Shown in pieces: positions 32,562 to 44,228 of a DNA stretch of 64,000 nt. The stretch is taken from assembly GCA_027924585.1 (NCBI GenBank), contig BSBM01000826.1:9579501-9643500 (forward strand), given 5' to 3'. The stretch comes from Larix kaempferi (lineage: Eukaryota; Streptophyta; Pinopsida; Pinales; Pinaceae). The notes beneath the pieces were generated by a model. It ran no database searches and was not told where the DNA came from. It was given only the letters and a program-made list of their open reading frames with translations. Every line of letters starts with the position of its first letter. Position 1 is the first letter of the stretch. Made by a program: the position numbers and the translations under genes.

Positions 32562-33702
32562 TTGTGTAATCTCAAAGAAATAGCCACTAGTTTAAGGTTA
32601 GAAGATAGACTAGATGGAGCAAAGAACTTTGTTCCATGGAAGGCTAGGTTAGTGCTTGTTTTGGAAGAGAATGAACTATGGGATGAAGTGGTGCATAGCA
32701 TGCAGGAAAATCCAATTCAAGTTCCTCCATCTACCAATGCACAAGCATTATCAAAATTTAACAAAAAGGACATCAAGGCCAGGTGGATCATCCTTGATGC
32801 AGTAAAGAACCACATTATTCCACATATCTCAGGAAAAGACCGTGCATTTAAGATGTGGGATGCCTTGACTAGCTTGTACGAGAGTTCAAATGAGAACCGG
32901 AAGATGGTTCTAAAGAAGAAACTGAGAGACACCAAAATGACCAAGACTGAAATTGTTTCTTCTTACCCAACCCGTATGTCACAAGTTCGTGATGAGTTGG
33001 GAGCTATTGGCGAGAAGGTGGAGGATGCAGAGTTGGTGAGAGTACCCTTGAATGGCTTCTTACAACAATGGAATGCTTTTGTACATGCAGTTTTAGCCAG
33101 AGAGCATATGCCTTCATGGGATAGACTTTGGGATGCTTCACTCAGGAGGAGCTGAGATCTAACTCCACTTCCACAGGTCAACAGAAAGAAGCTAACGAAT
33201 AGAATGTGGCTCTTGCAGCAAAAGGCAAGAAGAAGAAAGGTGGCTCGATTAGTGGATCCAAATTTGAGAAAGATATCAGCAAAGTGAGATGCTTTGCTTG
33301 CCAGAGTTATGGTCACTATGTTGGGAAGTGCCCCAAAAAGAAGAAAGTAGAGCCTGAGGTGGCCTCTCCAGCTAAAGAGAAATATTTTGCGAGGAAATTT
33401 GAGAAGGAATTTTTGCTCATCTCAATTATTTCAGATAGTAGTGTAGCAGATAGTTTGGGTATTGGATCATGGTACATAGATAGCGGAGCATCACGCCATA
33501 TGACGGGAACACAAGCAGTGTTCCGATATTTGACAGATATTGACAGAGTTATATTGACTGAGGATAAGTATGTCGACACCCATGCAGTAGAAGGAGTTGG
33601 AAGAGTCCTATTCCAACTCAAGTCTGGTGGTTATCTAGAGGTTTGCGATGTGTTGTTTGTTCCAGAGCTGGAGAGGAGCTTACTCTCAGTTTCAACTCTG
33701 TA
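32562..33702 (+). pseudogene. Gag and truncated protease of element F
   Basis: The frame opens at CNLKEIATSLRLEDRLDGAK. No ATG is left; a TTG occupies the likely start. Copia UBN2-type gag follows: NFVPWKARLVLVLEENELW, RKMVLKKKLRDTKM and LNGFLQQWNAFVHAVLA. A frameshift near 33138 moves the reading to FTQEELRSN, a TAG follows, then the zinc knuckle CFACQSYGHYVGKC (33294-33335) and the protease site WYIDSGASRHMTG. The frame stops at 33701-33703 after ERSLLSVSTL. Pol is absent beyond this point. 33704-34129 is a decayed tail ending at the purine tract. Confidence 0.85.
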
Positions 33703-34129
33703 GGATGATGTATATGCGTTCTTTCATGTGGAAGGGTGTGTTTATAAATATCCGGTGAGTGGGGGCTTTGGGTGTAGGGATTATGCTTGGCATCCGTGAT
33801 GGTAGGGTATACCAAGTATTGGGGCATCGTGTGGATGGTGAGCCTAGTGAGAGATCAGACTCAATGGCATAGCGGTGGCTATCGGTGTTGAGGATTCATC
33901 CAAATTTGTGAGGAAACCGAGTTGGTATGATATGGTTCTTTAGGATGAGCAAGAGAGTGAGCAGTGCTCTCAGTTCAGAGTGGTTAGGTGCATACCTTCA
34001 GTAGTTGATCCTGTGCAGGTATCTGAGGGGCATTTAGATTCAGAGGGATCTTCAGCTATTGGAGGGAGAGGACTGGAGAGAGATCCAGGTGGAGATGATG
34101 CCAGTAGTACCTCCCTCTTTAAGAGGGAA

Positions 34130-35409
34130 TGTTATCATTTTGTAGCTCGGTGGCACTCCTGCATTAGGTGCCTAGGTGCAAGGGTCCAAGAACTATGAAG
34201 TATCATTAAATATTCATAAAATGACTTTATGATATTTTATTAATGTTATTTTATGATGTGACTTTATACTTTATGATGTGACTTTTAATTTTAAAGTGAG
34301 ATGTACTTTTTAATTATAAAGTGACTCTGAAGTTATAAAGTTACTTTAAGTTATAAAGTGACTTTTATATTATTTAGGGTTATGTGACTTTTCGAAAAGA
34401 AAAATTTGTGATATAGTTCACTTATGAGCTTTAAGTGAATGAGATATTAGATCATAGCCATAAATCTCTTGGCCAAGATCTATTCTCAGCCATAGAATTC
34501 AAAAATTCATGGGAGTTACCCTAATGAGGTAAATAAAAGAGTATTGAGACTTCATTTGCACACATCTCAAGGAGAGAAGTAACACGCATCTCTAGAGGAG
34601 AGAAAGAGAGGCACGAACTCAAAGAGAACTCAAGTTGGATCGAATCCCAAGAGAGTTGGGTGAGAAGAGAATGATTTTCTAGAAAAGTATGAGGAGTAGA
34701 ATAATGGAGATAGGTAGCAGTTGAAGTGGGCACTTTTCGCTAGGTGAGGCCACAGTTCCCAAGACATTTCTTCCAACATTAAAGAGGGTCATACAACACA
34801 GAGTTAATAGGGCCGTACTACTGAGTTGGTGTGCACAGAAAAAAGGAAAAGTGGGCACAATTTTTGATGCAACCAAAAGCATTAACTTCTGAAGAGTTCT
34901 GTATAGTACTAGAGGAGATACCTATTGTTGATCCCTAGCACAAAAATCGAGGTAAACAGATAAGCAAGTGACTATCCTGGGATGCACTGTTTGCATGTTT
35001 TCCTAGGCTGTATATTGCATTGTTTTGAGACAGTTTTGTGCTCAGATTTCAGAATCTTATTGTACTATATTGAAATGTAATGATGATGTAATTCTGAGAT
35101 ATTGTGTTCATATCTAATATGTTTTTCTATAACTGGTTTTCCCCAAGAGGTGGGGTTTTTCCAGGGTCATTGTTGACCAAAATCCTGTCTCTTAATTTGT
35201 ATGACAGTTTGTTTTTTTTATGATTTTCCATTGCTAAATGTACTTTATGAACAGTATATTAGTCATAGCACATGTCTATTTAATTCTTGGAAAAATTACA
35301 TTGGTTTAGTTTACCTTTGAAGGGTGATATCAGTGGTTCATGAAGTGTTTGAAAAATCTGTCCATGAACTGTGTGTGAGCAGGTTTCTGGTTTTTGTCAT
35401 TTTCTAACA
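34130..35409 (+). repeat. 3' LTR of element F
   Basis: 1280 bp, TGTTATCATTTTG to CATTTTCTAACA, followed by AATAA. Confidence 0.92.
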
Positions 35410-35414
35410 AATAA

Positions 35415-38371
35415 TCTCATCATGCTTCATTCAACATTATGTGTTGTCACGAACAAAATCTACAGTCAGTACAGATGATATCCCACCATACTGTGATAAT
35501 TACTATTCCCCATCTGTCCCATCCCATTCAATTCACCAATTCAAAAAGTCAAACGTTCCGCAAAGTAAAATGTTCCACGTTGAATAAGTTAAGAGGTCTT
35601 TGAAGTAAAGTGTTTTGAAAAGTAAAGAGTCTGTAAAGTAAATTCTCATCGAATTGAAGTTTAGTTGTCGAAGTAAATGCTCTTCGAAGTGAAGTTTACT
35701 CTGTGAAGTAAATTCCCGTCGAAGTGAAGTCCTTCGCGAAGTAAAAGTTTGTGACAAGACATATGTGCATACATGATCATTTCGACATCAGTTCCCTGAC
35801 AAATCCTCTCCACACCATGATATATGGGAATTTAGAGCACTCTCGAAGCCCCAAGACCAGGATTTGTATCTAATGTGACTCAGTAGCTTCTAGGTGAAGC
35901 AAAAATCAAGTCTGTGTATATGTAGGAGAAGATAGTTCAAAAAAATAGAGTGTGTGTGAAGAGGCGAGAGAAAGAGATAAAGGAGAAGAAGAAAAGGTTC
36001 GCGATGTTTTTGTGAGATCAAGCTTATAGTCGTTAAATTTATTACAATCCCAAGATCTGTAAAAGGTGAAAGATCGAAGTAAATTCCATCTTTGTGTAAT
36101 GAGGTGAAGTTTCTGTGTTTTAACGCGGAATAACTTCGATTGATTTTTATGTCTTAGAAAGAAATATTTTAATAGAAATATTGTTTAAGAGTGGGCTTGT
36201 CGAAGTTGAATCTCGACAAAGTTAAGAGGTCCGCAAAGTAAAAAGTTTCGCGTTAACAAAGTTAAGAGGTCCGTGAAGTAAAGTTTTCTGCGAAGTCAAT
36301 ATTTCGCTAAGTAAATGCTTATCGAAGTGAAGTTTACTTGTCAATTAGATCTCATAGAATAGGGGGGAGAAAATCATCAAAGGAGAACTAGAGAAGATTT
36401 GTTTCCTTGACGCATTGTAATTTTTTGCATACTTAATGAAATTCAATCAGTTTTGCTTGGCCATCTCTTTTGCATAATTTTTCAAATTTCTTTGATAGGT
36501 TCAAATTTCTCACTTCGATCATTGTATGAACTCTGTTTTATGTTGCCAATTTAATAGATGCATCGATCTGTAGTTTGGATTTCTCTTAATATACGATTCA
36601 TGTGTTATTATGTGTTAAATGAATTTCTTTGTTTAACTCATTTTATCTATTTATTTGTTTAACTCATTTTATTTATTTTTGGTTCCTTATTTCAGTCATG
36701 CTTTTTACTATCTTGTTTTATATTTTTATCTGTAACACACATAGATATCTGTGTTGATTTTTCACCATAATACTTATGTGCAGGTTATGATCAGTAAATG
36801 TTTTAGCTGGATCTATATCACTTAATGTTGAAAAATTATGAAACAGTCATCCTTTTGATAATATTTATATGTTAATTTGTAAATTGACATATCAAGTTGC
36901 AAAGCATTGGAATAATTTAAAAATCCGCGAAGGAAATTCCATTCGAAGTGAAGTCCTTGGCGAAGTAAAATTTTGTGGCAAGACATAATGTCATGAACTT
37001 CTATATAAGTGTTTTCTTCACACAAATGATACAATCCATCAAAATCTACAGTCGGTACAATTACTCCAACAAAATCTAAGGCATGATGAGATTGTTTTCT
37101 TCACACACATGATATACACCATCATTCACCATTAGCACCATCAGGATAACCTCCATTTCAGAATTTCATCATATAAACCATAGCCATGTCAGCATACAAT
37201 CCTTTCTCAAGGCATCGAATGAAGTGATACATGTACAATTACACCATCAAAATCTACAGTCGAGATAGATCATATCTATGACCACCATCCTGCCATACTG
37301 TGATAATTACCATTCCCATCCGTAACATCCAAGTCAATTCACCAATTCACTAGCCACTCACTATATAACGGCTAAACCATACCCCATATCGCAACAAAAG
37401 GAAATCCTCGGGAAGTCATGGCACTCTTCTTTACTGCCTATGTTTTGTTTCCTTTGTTGTTTTATCATAATACTTGAGTCTTACGTTCGCTCCCCATTTC
37501 TCTTCATGATATATGAGCATTTCGACAGAAGTTCCCTGAAAAATCCTCACCACCCCGTGATATAGAGAATTTCGAGAACTGTCGAAACCCCAAGACCAGG
37601 ATTTGTCTCTAATGTGGCACTCATAGCTTTAGTTGAAGCAAAAATAAATTTTGTGTATATGTAGGAGAAGAGTCTGTGTTTGTGAGCTCAAGCTCATATT
37701 CGTGAAATGTATTAAGATCCCAAGCTCCGTAAAAGGTGAAAGATCGAAGTAAATTCCATCTCTGTGTAATGTGGCGAAGTTGCATTGTTTTAACTGGGAA
37801 TAACTTCTACTGATTTTTATGTCTTAGTAAGAAATTTTTTAATATAAATCGTGTTGTAGAATAGTCTTTGTTTGTGAGCTCAAGCTCATAATCGTGAAAT
37901 GTATTAAGAGCCCAAGCTCTATAAAATTTTAAAGATCAAAATAAATTCCCTCTCTGTCTAATGCGGCGAAGTTTCCTTGTTTTAACCCAGAATAGCTTCT
38001 AGTTATTTTTATGTCTTAATAAGGAATATTTAAATATAAACCATGTTTAATAGTAGTGGGCTTGTCGAATTTCAATCTTGATAAAGCTAAGAGGTATGAT
38101 CAAGGGACCGATAACGAGCACTACTGTTGACATCAAAACGACCAACACAAATACTACTTATTCTTCATACCTATTCATAATCCCTCTTAATCTTTTTTTT
38201 TTTAACTCATTTTGCTCTGTTCCTAGTCTCGAATCTCGTTAATCCTTTATTTATAATGCATCATTAATTTTTTCTCTGTTGTTGGCTACATTACCAGAAA
38301 CGTGACGGAGGAGTGCGTTTTTTTGGAAAAACGGAGTAGAATGAAGAAACTGTTTTTAAGGAAACGAATCA
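35415..38371. repeat. Repeat family G, main block
   Basis: No gene. It holds GAAGTAAA/GAAGTGAAGTTTACT words repeated many times (35540-35750, 36230-36340), a direct copy of 28615-28920 at 36910-37230, the partner of the inverted segment at 37265-37600, and a unit of about 210-230 bp present three times (near 35985-36200, 37675-37860 and 37868-38095). That unit is marked by CTCAAGCTCATA.TCGTGAAAT and AAGATCGAAGTAAATTCC. 36350-36900 is AT-rich without recognisable content. Confidence 0.65.
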
Positions 38372-38376
38372 TTTTG

Positions 38377-40050
38377 TGTAACACCCCTGGCCTAGATTAG
38401 AATAGATATTGTATTTTGAAAAATTGGCTATGAGTAAGTACATATCCTGTTAATATTTTTTATATAAATACCGGTTGGCTGCATGAGGAGAAATATGTTG
38501 AAGAGGAGATCCAAATATTAACTTAGGGCTGTGAAGGGGAAGGTTGAACTATGTACCTTGTCTCCTTAGAACTTTGTTTCTAAAACCTTATGTTAAAGCA
38601 CCAAAACCCATACTCCTAACCATACTCTTAATGGGGGATTATTTTAATGTTAAATATTAATTAATGATGAATATTAACAGGTGAATCATTACTAAGGAAG
38701 GAAGGAACGTGTTCCTCTTGGACAGCCACATGGGAGCCCAAGGGAACACGGGGGTCGCTTTTGGAAAGCAATGAGGATATAACGTGGGGTCTAGAGAATG
38801 CATGGGGAGAGAGAAATCGTATAGGAAGAAACCATTTCCTGGAGGAAAAATCAGGTGGGTAAGGAAATCTGAGGAAGGGAATTCAGACATGAACAGTGAA
38901 GAGGTTCACTGTGCATTTTGAGTTCTCTGAGACTGATGAAAATTGGGAAATATTTCCTATGACAAACCTATACCTGATTTGCAGAGATAACTTGAACATT
39001 CTTATGCTGAGATAAACCGAACTGGCCATGAATTCCTTGGTTGCATACACTAGTCAATTGGAAATGAAGCATGAGACCCAGAGGGAATCCTAACACTTGC
39101 AGGGAAGTGTATCATTGTGCATTTTGGGAAGGAACTCAGGTGGTTCAATTACAAAATTGACATGGAATTGGTTGTTATCTTGTGTTTTGTTGATCCCTGT
39201 GTATAACCATTCTCTTTGTTTTCTCCAACTTTGACTCTGTGAGTGATTTGAGTGGGTTGGTAAGACAACTTGGGTTAATGTCTGGATCTCGGCTTGGGGG
39301 TAAAATTGGGAGCTGAAATAGTACAGGTTGGACAAGTTCTAAAGTTGGGTGGAGTGTGGCTCACATGCAGCCAGTTGCCATCTTCATGTGAATTTCAGAT
39401 AAGTGTATCTATGTCTTAATTATAATGTTCATGTATGTTTGAAAGGTTCAATCTGTGAATGAATGTGTAATTAAATGAAATCCATGAATAAGCTATGTTT
39501 AAGCCTGTATAGAATGATGTGCTATGAATGAGTTGTTTACCATTGCACAAGCTATCTGAAACATGGATTTTTATATGTGAATTATGAATGGCTAAACTTC
39601 ATTTGTGTGAGACTTGTTTTCTTATGTTGTCACAACCTCATTGAGGGATGGTTGGATCTTGTATGTTCTTAGAATGATATGCATAAACTTGGTTATGAAT
39701 TTTGAATGCCGGATTTAGAATCTTTTGTATGAATAAGGCTGAGTTGTGTTGTTTAAATCTGCAATATTTGTTGTGTCTATCTTGCTATGTGTCATTCTTA
39801 TGTTTTCTTATAATTATCTTTCATCTTATTAAGGGATGGTAGTCTCCATCAAGAATTAGGAAAATATAGTATTAAACTCTATTATGGTTCCAGGTGCAGA
39901 TGGCATGCTTCTGACTGTCTGTGTTTGAATTATGTTTATGGACCTAATAATGAGAATTATGAAGCCATTAATTAGCTACTTAAAAGGGAATTTTATTTTA
40001 TTATTTTACAGTTTGTAAATTGTGTGTATGTGTAACGAGGGTACGTTACA
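38377..40050. mobile_element. Solo LTR H
   Basis: 1,674 bp from TGTAACACCCC to GGGTACGTTACA, flanked by the direct duplication TTTTG (38372-38376, 40051-40055). There is no internal region and no second copy in the window, so it looks like the product of LTR-LTR recombination. The terminal inverted motif TGTAAC/GTTACA gives no orientation by itself. Short open frames inside are not credible genes. Confidence 0.88.
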
Positions 40051-40228
40051 TTTTGTCAATTTGAGGATTAATTGTTTGTGGGTAGAGAGTCAATATCAAG
40101 TAAATGCAAATTTTATTCTTGAAGATGGAGTCTTCTGTAAGAAAGATGGCTTACTGTCATGCGTCGTCTAACTTCTACATTGATACGGGATACCTGTCTC
40201 CCACTGCCTACATTGAAACTAAAAGTTC

Positions 40229-40424
40229 AAACTCTCTGTGTTTTCCAATTTGCAGCTCTATTTTCCCTAAGGACCGAGGTACTCTGGTTTTTCTAGTTTG
40301 GAGCTCTCTTTTCCCTGATGACCAAGGTACTCTTTGTTTGCAAGTTTGGAGCTCTTTTTTCCTTGAGGACTGAGGTACTCTGTGTTTTCCAGTTTGGAGC
40401 TCTCTTTTCCTGAGGACCGAGGTT
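40229..40424 (+). repeat. 48-bp tandem repeat, four copies, in phase with an open frame
   Basis: GGTACTCTG..TTTTCCAGTTTGGAGCTCT..TTTCCCTGAGGACCGA recurs at 48-bp spacing (40278, 40326, 40374). In the plus frame from 40104 it encodes a 16-residue repeat such as TLVFLVWSSLFPDDQG, which ends at TGA 40371-40373. I do not recognise the peptide. The repeat alone could keep the frame open. Confidence 0.7.
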
Positions 40425-40560
40425 TGATTTGGCTGAGGTGGAACCGAGAAGAGTGTTGGGAGGCTAGACCAGTAAGATTGGTTTGAAGAATCGACTATTA
40501 TTTTTTCAATTGCTGTGTATTTATATTATTCAAACCATAAATCAAAGTCTGTAACAGAGC

Positions 40561-41581
40561 ATGCTTATTCAACCTCCAGGCTCAAAATCCATATCTTCCA
40601 TGGTTGTCAAAAATCAATCCAATGGCAGTTTAAATTTCACAGTAACTTAAAGTCTCTGAAATTTTTAGATTCTCCTCATCCTTAATCAGATCATCTCCTT
40701 TGCAGTAGTAAGAAAAGACTAAAATTTTATTGGAGCTTCGACTTGTAGACATAGAAGCAATAGACTCATCCCTTGCAACCACAAAAATAATCAATCATTA
40801 TTCCTCAAAGATGTAAGCTTTGCATCAGACTGTTCCATCATTCCATGTAAGAAATTTTAACTTACAAAAATAATATTATACATAAATCATTCCAAATTTT
40901 AACATATCATTCATTATTCATTGAAAACAATTTGAAACATATCTCAAATTCAAAATCAATACATGGCATATCATATAATATAACAATGTTTACGATTTCA
41001 TCATCCCCATTCCCTCACCAATCCTAATAGAATTACTAAATAAATAGTAAAGTCATAAAATTTAAATTTAAAATGACAACTACATAGTAAATATAAAATG
41101 ACTTGAAAGTTTAAAAATATACATAAATCTACTTTTATACAAATGACTTAAAAAAATGAAGAGCAAAGGAACTAACTAAATAATTTTATACAAAATGATT
41201 TAAAAAAATATTACAAAGTAACTACTTAAATACTAAAATGTAATACATAAAAGCAAAAATTAAAATAACAATTACATATAAAATAAAACTTAAATAAAAA
41301 AAACTACATGTAGTCATGCACTAGTAAGTTGGTATACTAGTAAGTTATTATTAGTAACGCAATTGATATAAAAGCCTTACTAATAAATTATAATAACTAT
41401 AAAAATATAACACTACATATTAATAACCTGAACTGCCTCATAACAAAAACAATAAATATTAAATTAACTATTACATTTTACTTTGGTCAAAATTTATACA
41501 CATGTCAAAATTTCTCAAAACATAGACTCTTGATGTCTTTTTGTTGGCTGTTGGTTGTCTGGAAAATTCGAACATAAGTAT
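40561..41581. other. AT-rich spacer
   Basis: Strongly AT-rich, no gene. A segment at 41369-41425 (TACTAATAAATTATAATAAC and following) has a close match at 60812-60868. Confidence 0.6.
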
Positions 41582-43254
41582 TCAGGAGTGCAAGCTATAC
41601 TTCATCTTTCCATGCTTTTCTACCATCTTCCATTGATCTGCAATGGGTATTTCATAACTCGTCATCTCCTTGACAAAAAATTTCATCTCTATGTGATCTG
41701 CAATGGAAATTTGGGGTATTCTCCCACCAATCATGGTCAACTGATTTAAAATCTCAAAATCATCTGAAATCTTTTCCAATAAAGTTTTCCCTATTAAAAC
41801 ATGAGTGAAACCTTCAAACTTTTCATGATTTGTTCTGACTGTGAATAGTAATTCCTTGTAATTTTTCTTAGGGATCAACTCATTGTTTTCTTCCCAAAAT
41901 GTGGGCAATCCTTTCTCAATTAACTTTTCAAATTCCTTCTTAAATTCTGCGACCTATTTTTTCATGTGTTCAGCTCTGGATTGAACATTTTCAATCTGTG
42001 CATGTTTCCCAAGTACTCTCCTTTCCCAAGTCATGACTAACACCCTATTTTTGATTTGCATAGCTTTCAGATCATCTTCTGTCAGAGTATCAAGAAAATT
42101 TACAGTGTTTTGGGATGTTTCTTTTGGTTTTGAGTTCAAACCTTCCCTCATGGTTGTGCAACTTTGTAAACTTTCATCTGCTACTTTTTCTTTTTCCTTC
42201 ATGAAATTTAAGTAGGTTCTAAACTTTGCAGCTTCGTTTATAATTGAATCCCATATCAAATTCTTTGCACCTTGCATTGGGATCTTCCCTGTCACTTGGG
42301 TTATGAATCTTTGGCTCCTTTCTATCAAGTCTTTATTCTTATCTTCTAATTATTTTATCTCTTTATCTTTTTTTATGATTTTCTTCTTCTAATTTTTGTT
42401 TTTCTTCCTTTAATTCCTTTATCTCCATTTCAAGCTAACCTGAGACATAGCTTGGATGAGATCATCCGTATTTGCTTCTCTTCCTGTTTGACTGGTTCCC
42501 TGTTTCTCTTGCGCTACGGTTGCCAATTTTCCTTTAAGATCTTCCACTTGATTTTTCAGACTTATTCTATCTTTTTCCCATTCAACTTCTTTCTCTGTAA
42601 ACTTCAGCAATTTTGCTTTGTTGTCATCTAATTCCTGAAATAAGATTTCTTGTTCTTGTTCCAAAAAAGTCAATTCAGAAGCTTGAATTAACTATGTTGC
42701 TGGGATTTTAAGCTTCTTTTTGAGCAACTAAATAGTGTTCTATTTTTCCATCAACTACTTCTTACTTGCCTCACCTTTGTCTGCCCCATCATTATTTTCA
42801 ATTAAATCTATATGCAACCTTTTGATTTATTGTTGATGGGATTTGTTTTAAGTTTTATCCTATAATAGTTGAATTTCCAACCTATTAACTGTGTTTTCCA
42901 ACTCTGAAAGTTTCAAAGTAACCTTCATTAAGTCTGTATAAATAACCTCCCTTTTGTTTGCCCCATCATTGTTTTCAATTAACTCTATATGAATCCTTTT
43001 GATTTGTTGTTGATGGGTTTTGTTTTTAGTTTTCTCCTATCTTAGCTGAATTTCCAACATGTTAACTATGTTTTGCAACTTTGAAACTTTCAAAGTAGCC
43101 TTCATTAAGTATGTATAAATAGCCTCCCCGGTTTTCCTCTATACGTTAATCTTATCTGGGACTGTTATTTTTGTCAAATTGAATTTCATTTCTGTAACTT
43201 TCTCATCAGATGACATAGCTAAATTCAAAGTGTTTTCTTTAGGATCCCTGATGG
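41582..43254 (-). pseudogene. Unrecognised coding remnant E, C-terminal part (downstream of insertion D)
   Basis: The minus-strand reading continues from 49413 in frame across D: RDPKENTLNLAMSSDEKVTE, then a decayed stretch, a helical segment EQEILFQELDDNKAKLLKF..WEKDRISLKNQVEDLKGKL (42660-42510) that looks like coiled coil, then MIERSQRFITQVTGKIPMQG, FLDTLTEDDLKAMQIKNRVL, and finally LLFTVRTNHEKFEGFTHVLI to a stop at 41582. Stops and shifts occur near 43120, 42410-42340 and 41950. The 42700-43100 stretch has two similar copies of a block with GCCCCATCATT.TTTTCAATTAA (42782 and 42961). I do not know the family. Confidence 0.55.
43250..43254. repeat. Target-site duplication of element D, left copy (GATGG)
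   Basis: Identical to 49413-49417. The duplicated bases lie within coding remnant E. Confidence 0.95.
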
Positions 43255-43744
43255 TGTTGAATATTGTAACTTCTAAGAATATTATAATTGTACTTTATTA
43301 TTCTGGAGATGTTTCATCCCTCCGGGGTAACTCTATTACTTATCCAGAGATGATTATTCCTCCGAGGGTGTGTGGTAGCTAGGGTTATTAGACCCACCAT
43401 GTGGGGGTCGGCCCTGATAATATATTTTAGGGGTTATTAGACTTCTCAAGTAGAGGTCGGCCCCATTAGGGATTTTAGTCAGTCGTGGACTAATATAAAT
43501 AGAGGAGGTGAACTCCTCATTAGACACACTCACTCACTTGAGAAAAGTAGCGCACTTGTCTGGGAGGTCTACTAAGGAGATAAAGAAGGAGGGAGCACAT
43601 CTTGTATTTTGGTTGATCATCTTATTGAGGAAAGCTTTGCTGGGTTTTCTACCCCATGAGGGTTTCCCAGGGTAAATTCTGTGTCTATCTTGTGATTATG
43701 CTTCTTTAAGTGATCTTGCTAGTCTATTTGGTTAAAACTTAACA
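43255..43744 (+). repeat. 5' LTR of element D
   Basis: TGTTGAATATTGTAACTTCT to AAAACTTAACA. It contains ATATAAATAGAGG near 43492-43504 as a TATA box. Confidence 0.95.
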
Positions 43745-43756
43745 TGGTATCAGAGC
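43745..43756 (+). other. Primer binding site of element D
   Basis: TGGTATCAGAGC, the standard initiator-Met tRNA primer site, immediately after the LTR. Confidence 0.92.
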
Positions 43757-43827
43757 TAGTCTGAATAGAACATCTTTCACAAGGTAAGAATATCTCTCTC
43801 TCTCTCTCTCCGATGAAGGTTAGGGTT

Positions 43828-44145
43828 TCTGCAAAAGGTTGGTATTATTAATTTCTGATTACATGGCTGGATATCCCTTGTCCAAATCAATCTTTTGAGC
43901 CCTAGATCGAACTTTTTGGTTGGGTAGAACTCCGGGAAAGACAAACCCTAGTTTTACCAAAAGTGCGATAAACCAGAAATTGACTTCTGCAAAAAGTTGA
44001 TATTATTGAATTCTGATTACATGGCTGGATAGCCCTTGTCAAGACCAATATTTTGAACCCTAGATCGAACTTTTTGGTTGGATAGAACTCCGGGAAAGTC
44101 AAACCCTAGTTTTACCAAAAGTGCGATAAAACCAGAAATTTCTGT
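43828..44145 (+). repeat. 158-bp tandem duplication in the leader of D
   Basis: Two copies of a block containing GATTACATGGCTGGATA and CCTAGATCGAACTTTTTGGT, about 90% alike. Confidence 0.85.
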
Positions 44146-44228
44146 TGCAAATCTGGAAAAGTGAAAAGTTAAAAGTTTCTAGGTAAGTACTAGTCTACCT
44201 CTTGCCTCTTGTACTCCCCCAAGAGAAG

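Larger units (their letters stand above)
31137..35409 (+). mobile_element. Deleted Ty1/copia element F
   Basis: 4,273 bp with LTRs 31137-32399 and 34130-35409 and the target duplication AATAA (31132-31136, 35410-35414). The primer site TGGTATTAGAGC at 32400-32411 and the purine tract AAGAGGGAA before the 3' LTR give a plus orientation. The interior is only 1,730 bp: gag, a zinc knuckle and the start of protease, then a short tail. Integrase, RT and RNase H are deleted, so any movement depended on another element. It is inserted in repeat family G. Confidence 0.93.

Noticed and set aside
32462-32944. Minus-strand open frames opposite F gag
   Set aside because: They are shadows of a clear copia gag frame on the plus strand.
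38657-39335. Short open frames inside solo LTR H
   Set aside because: No motif, and the region is explained by an LTR with target duplications.
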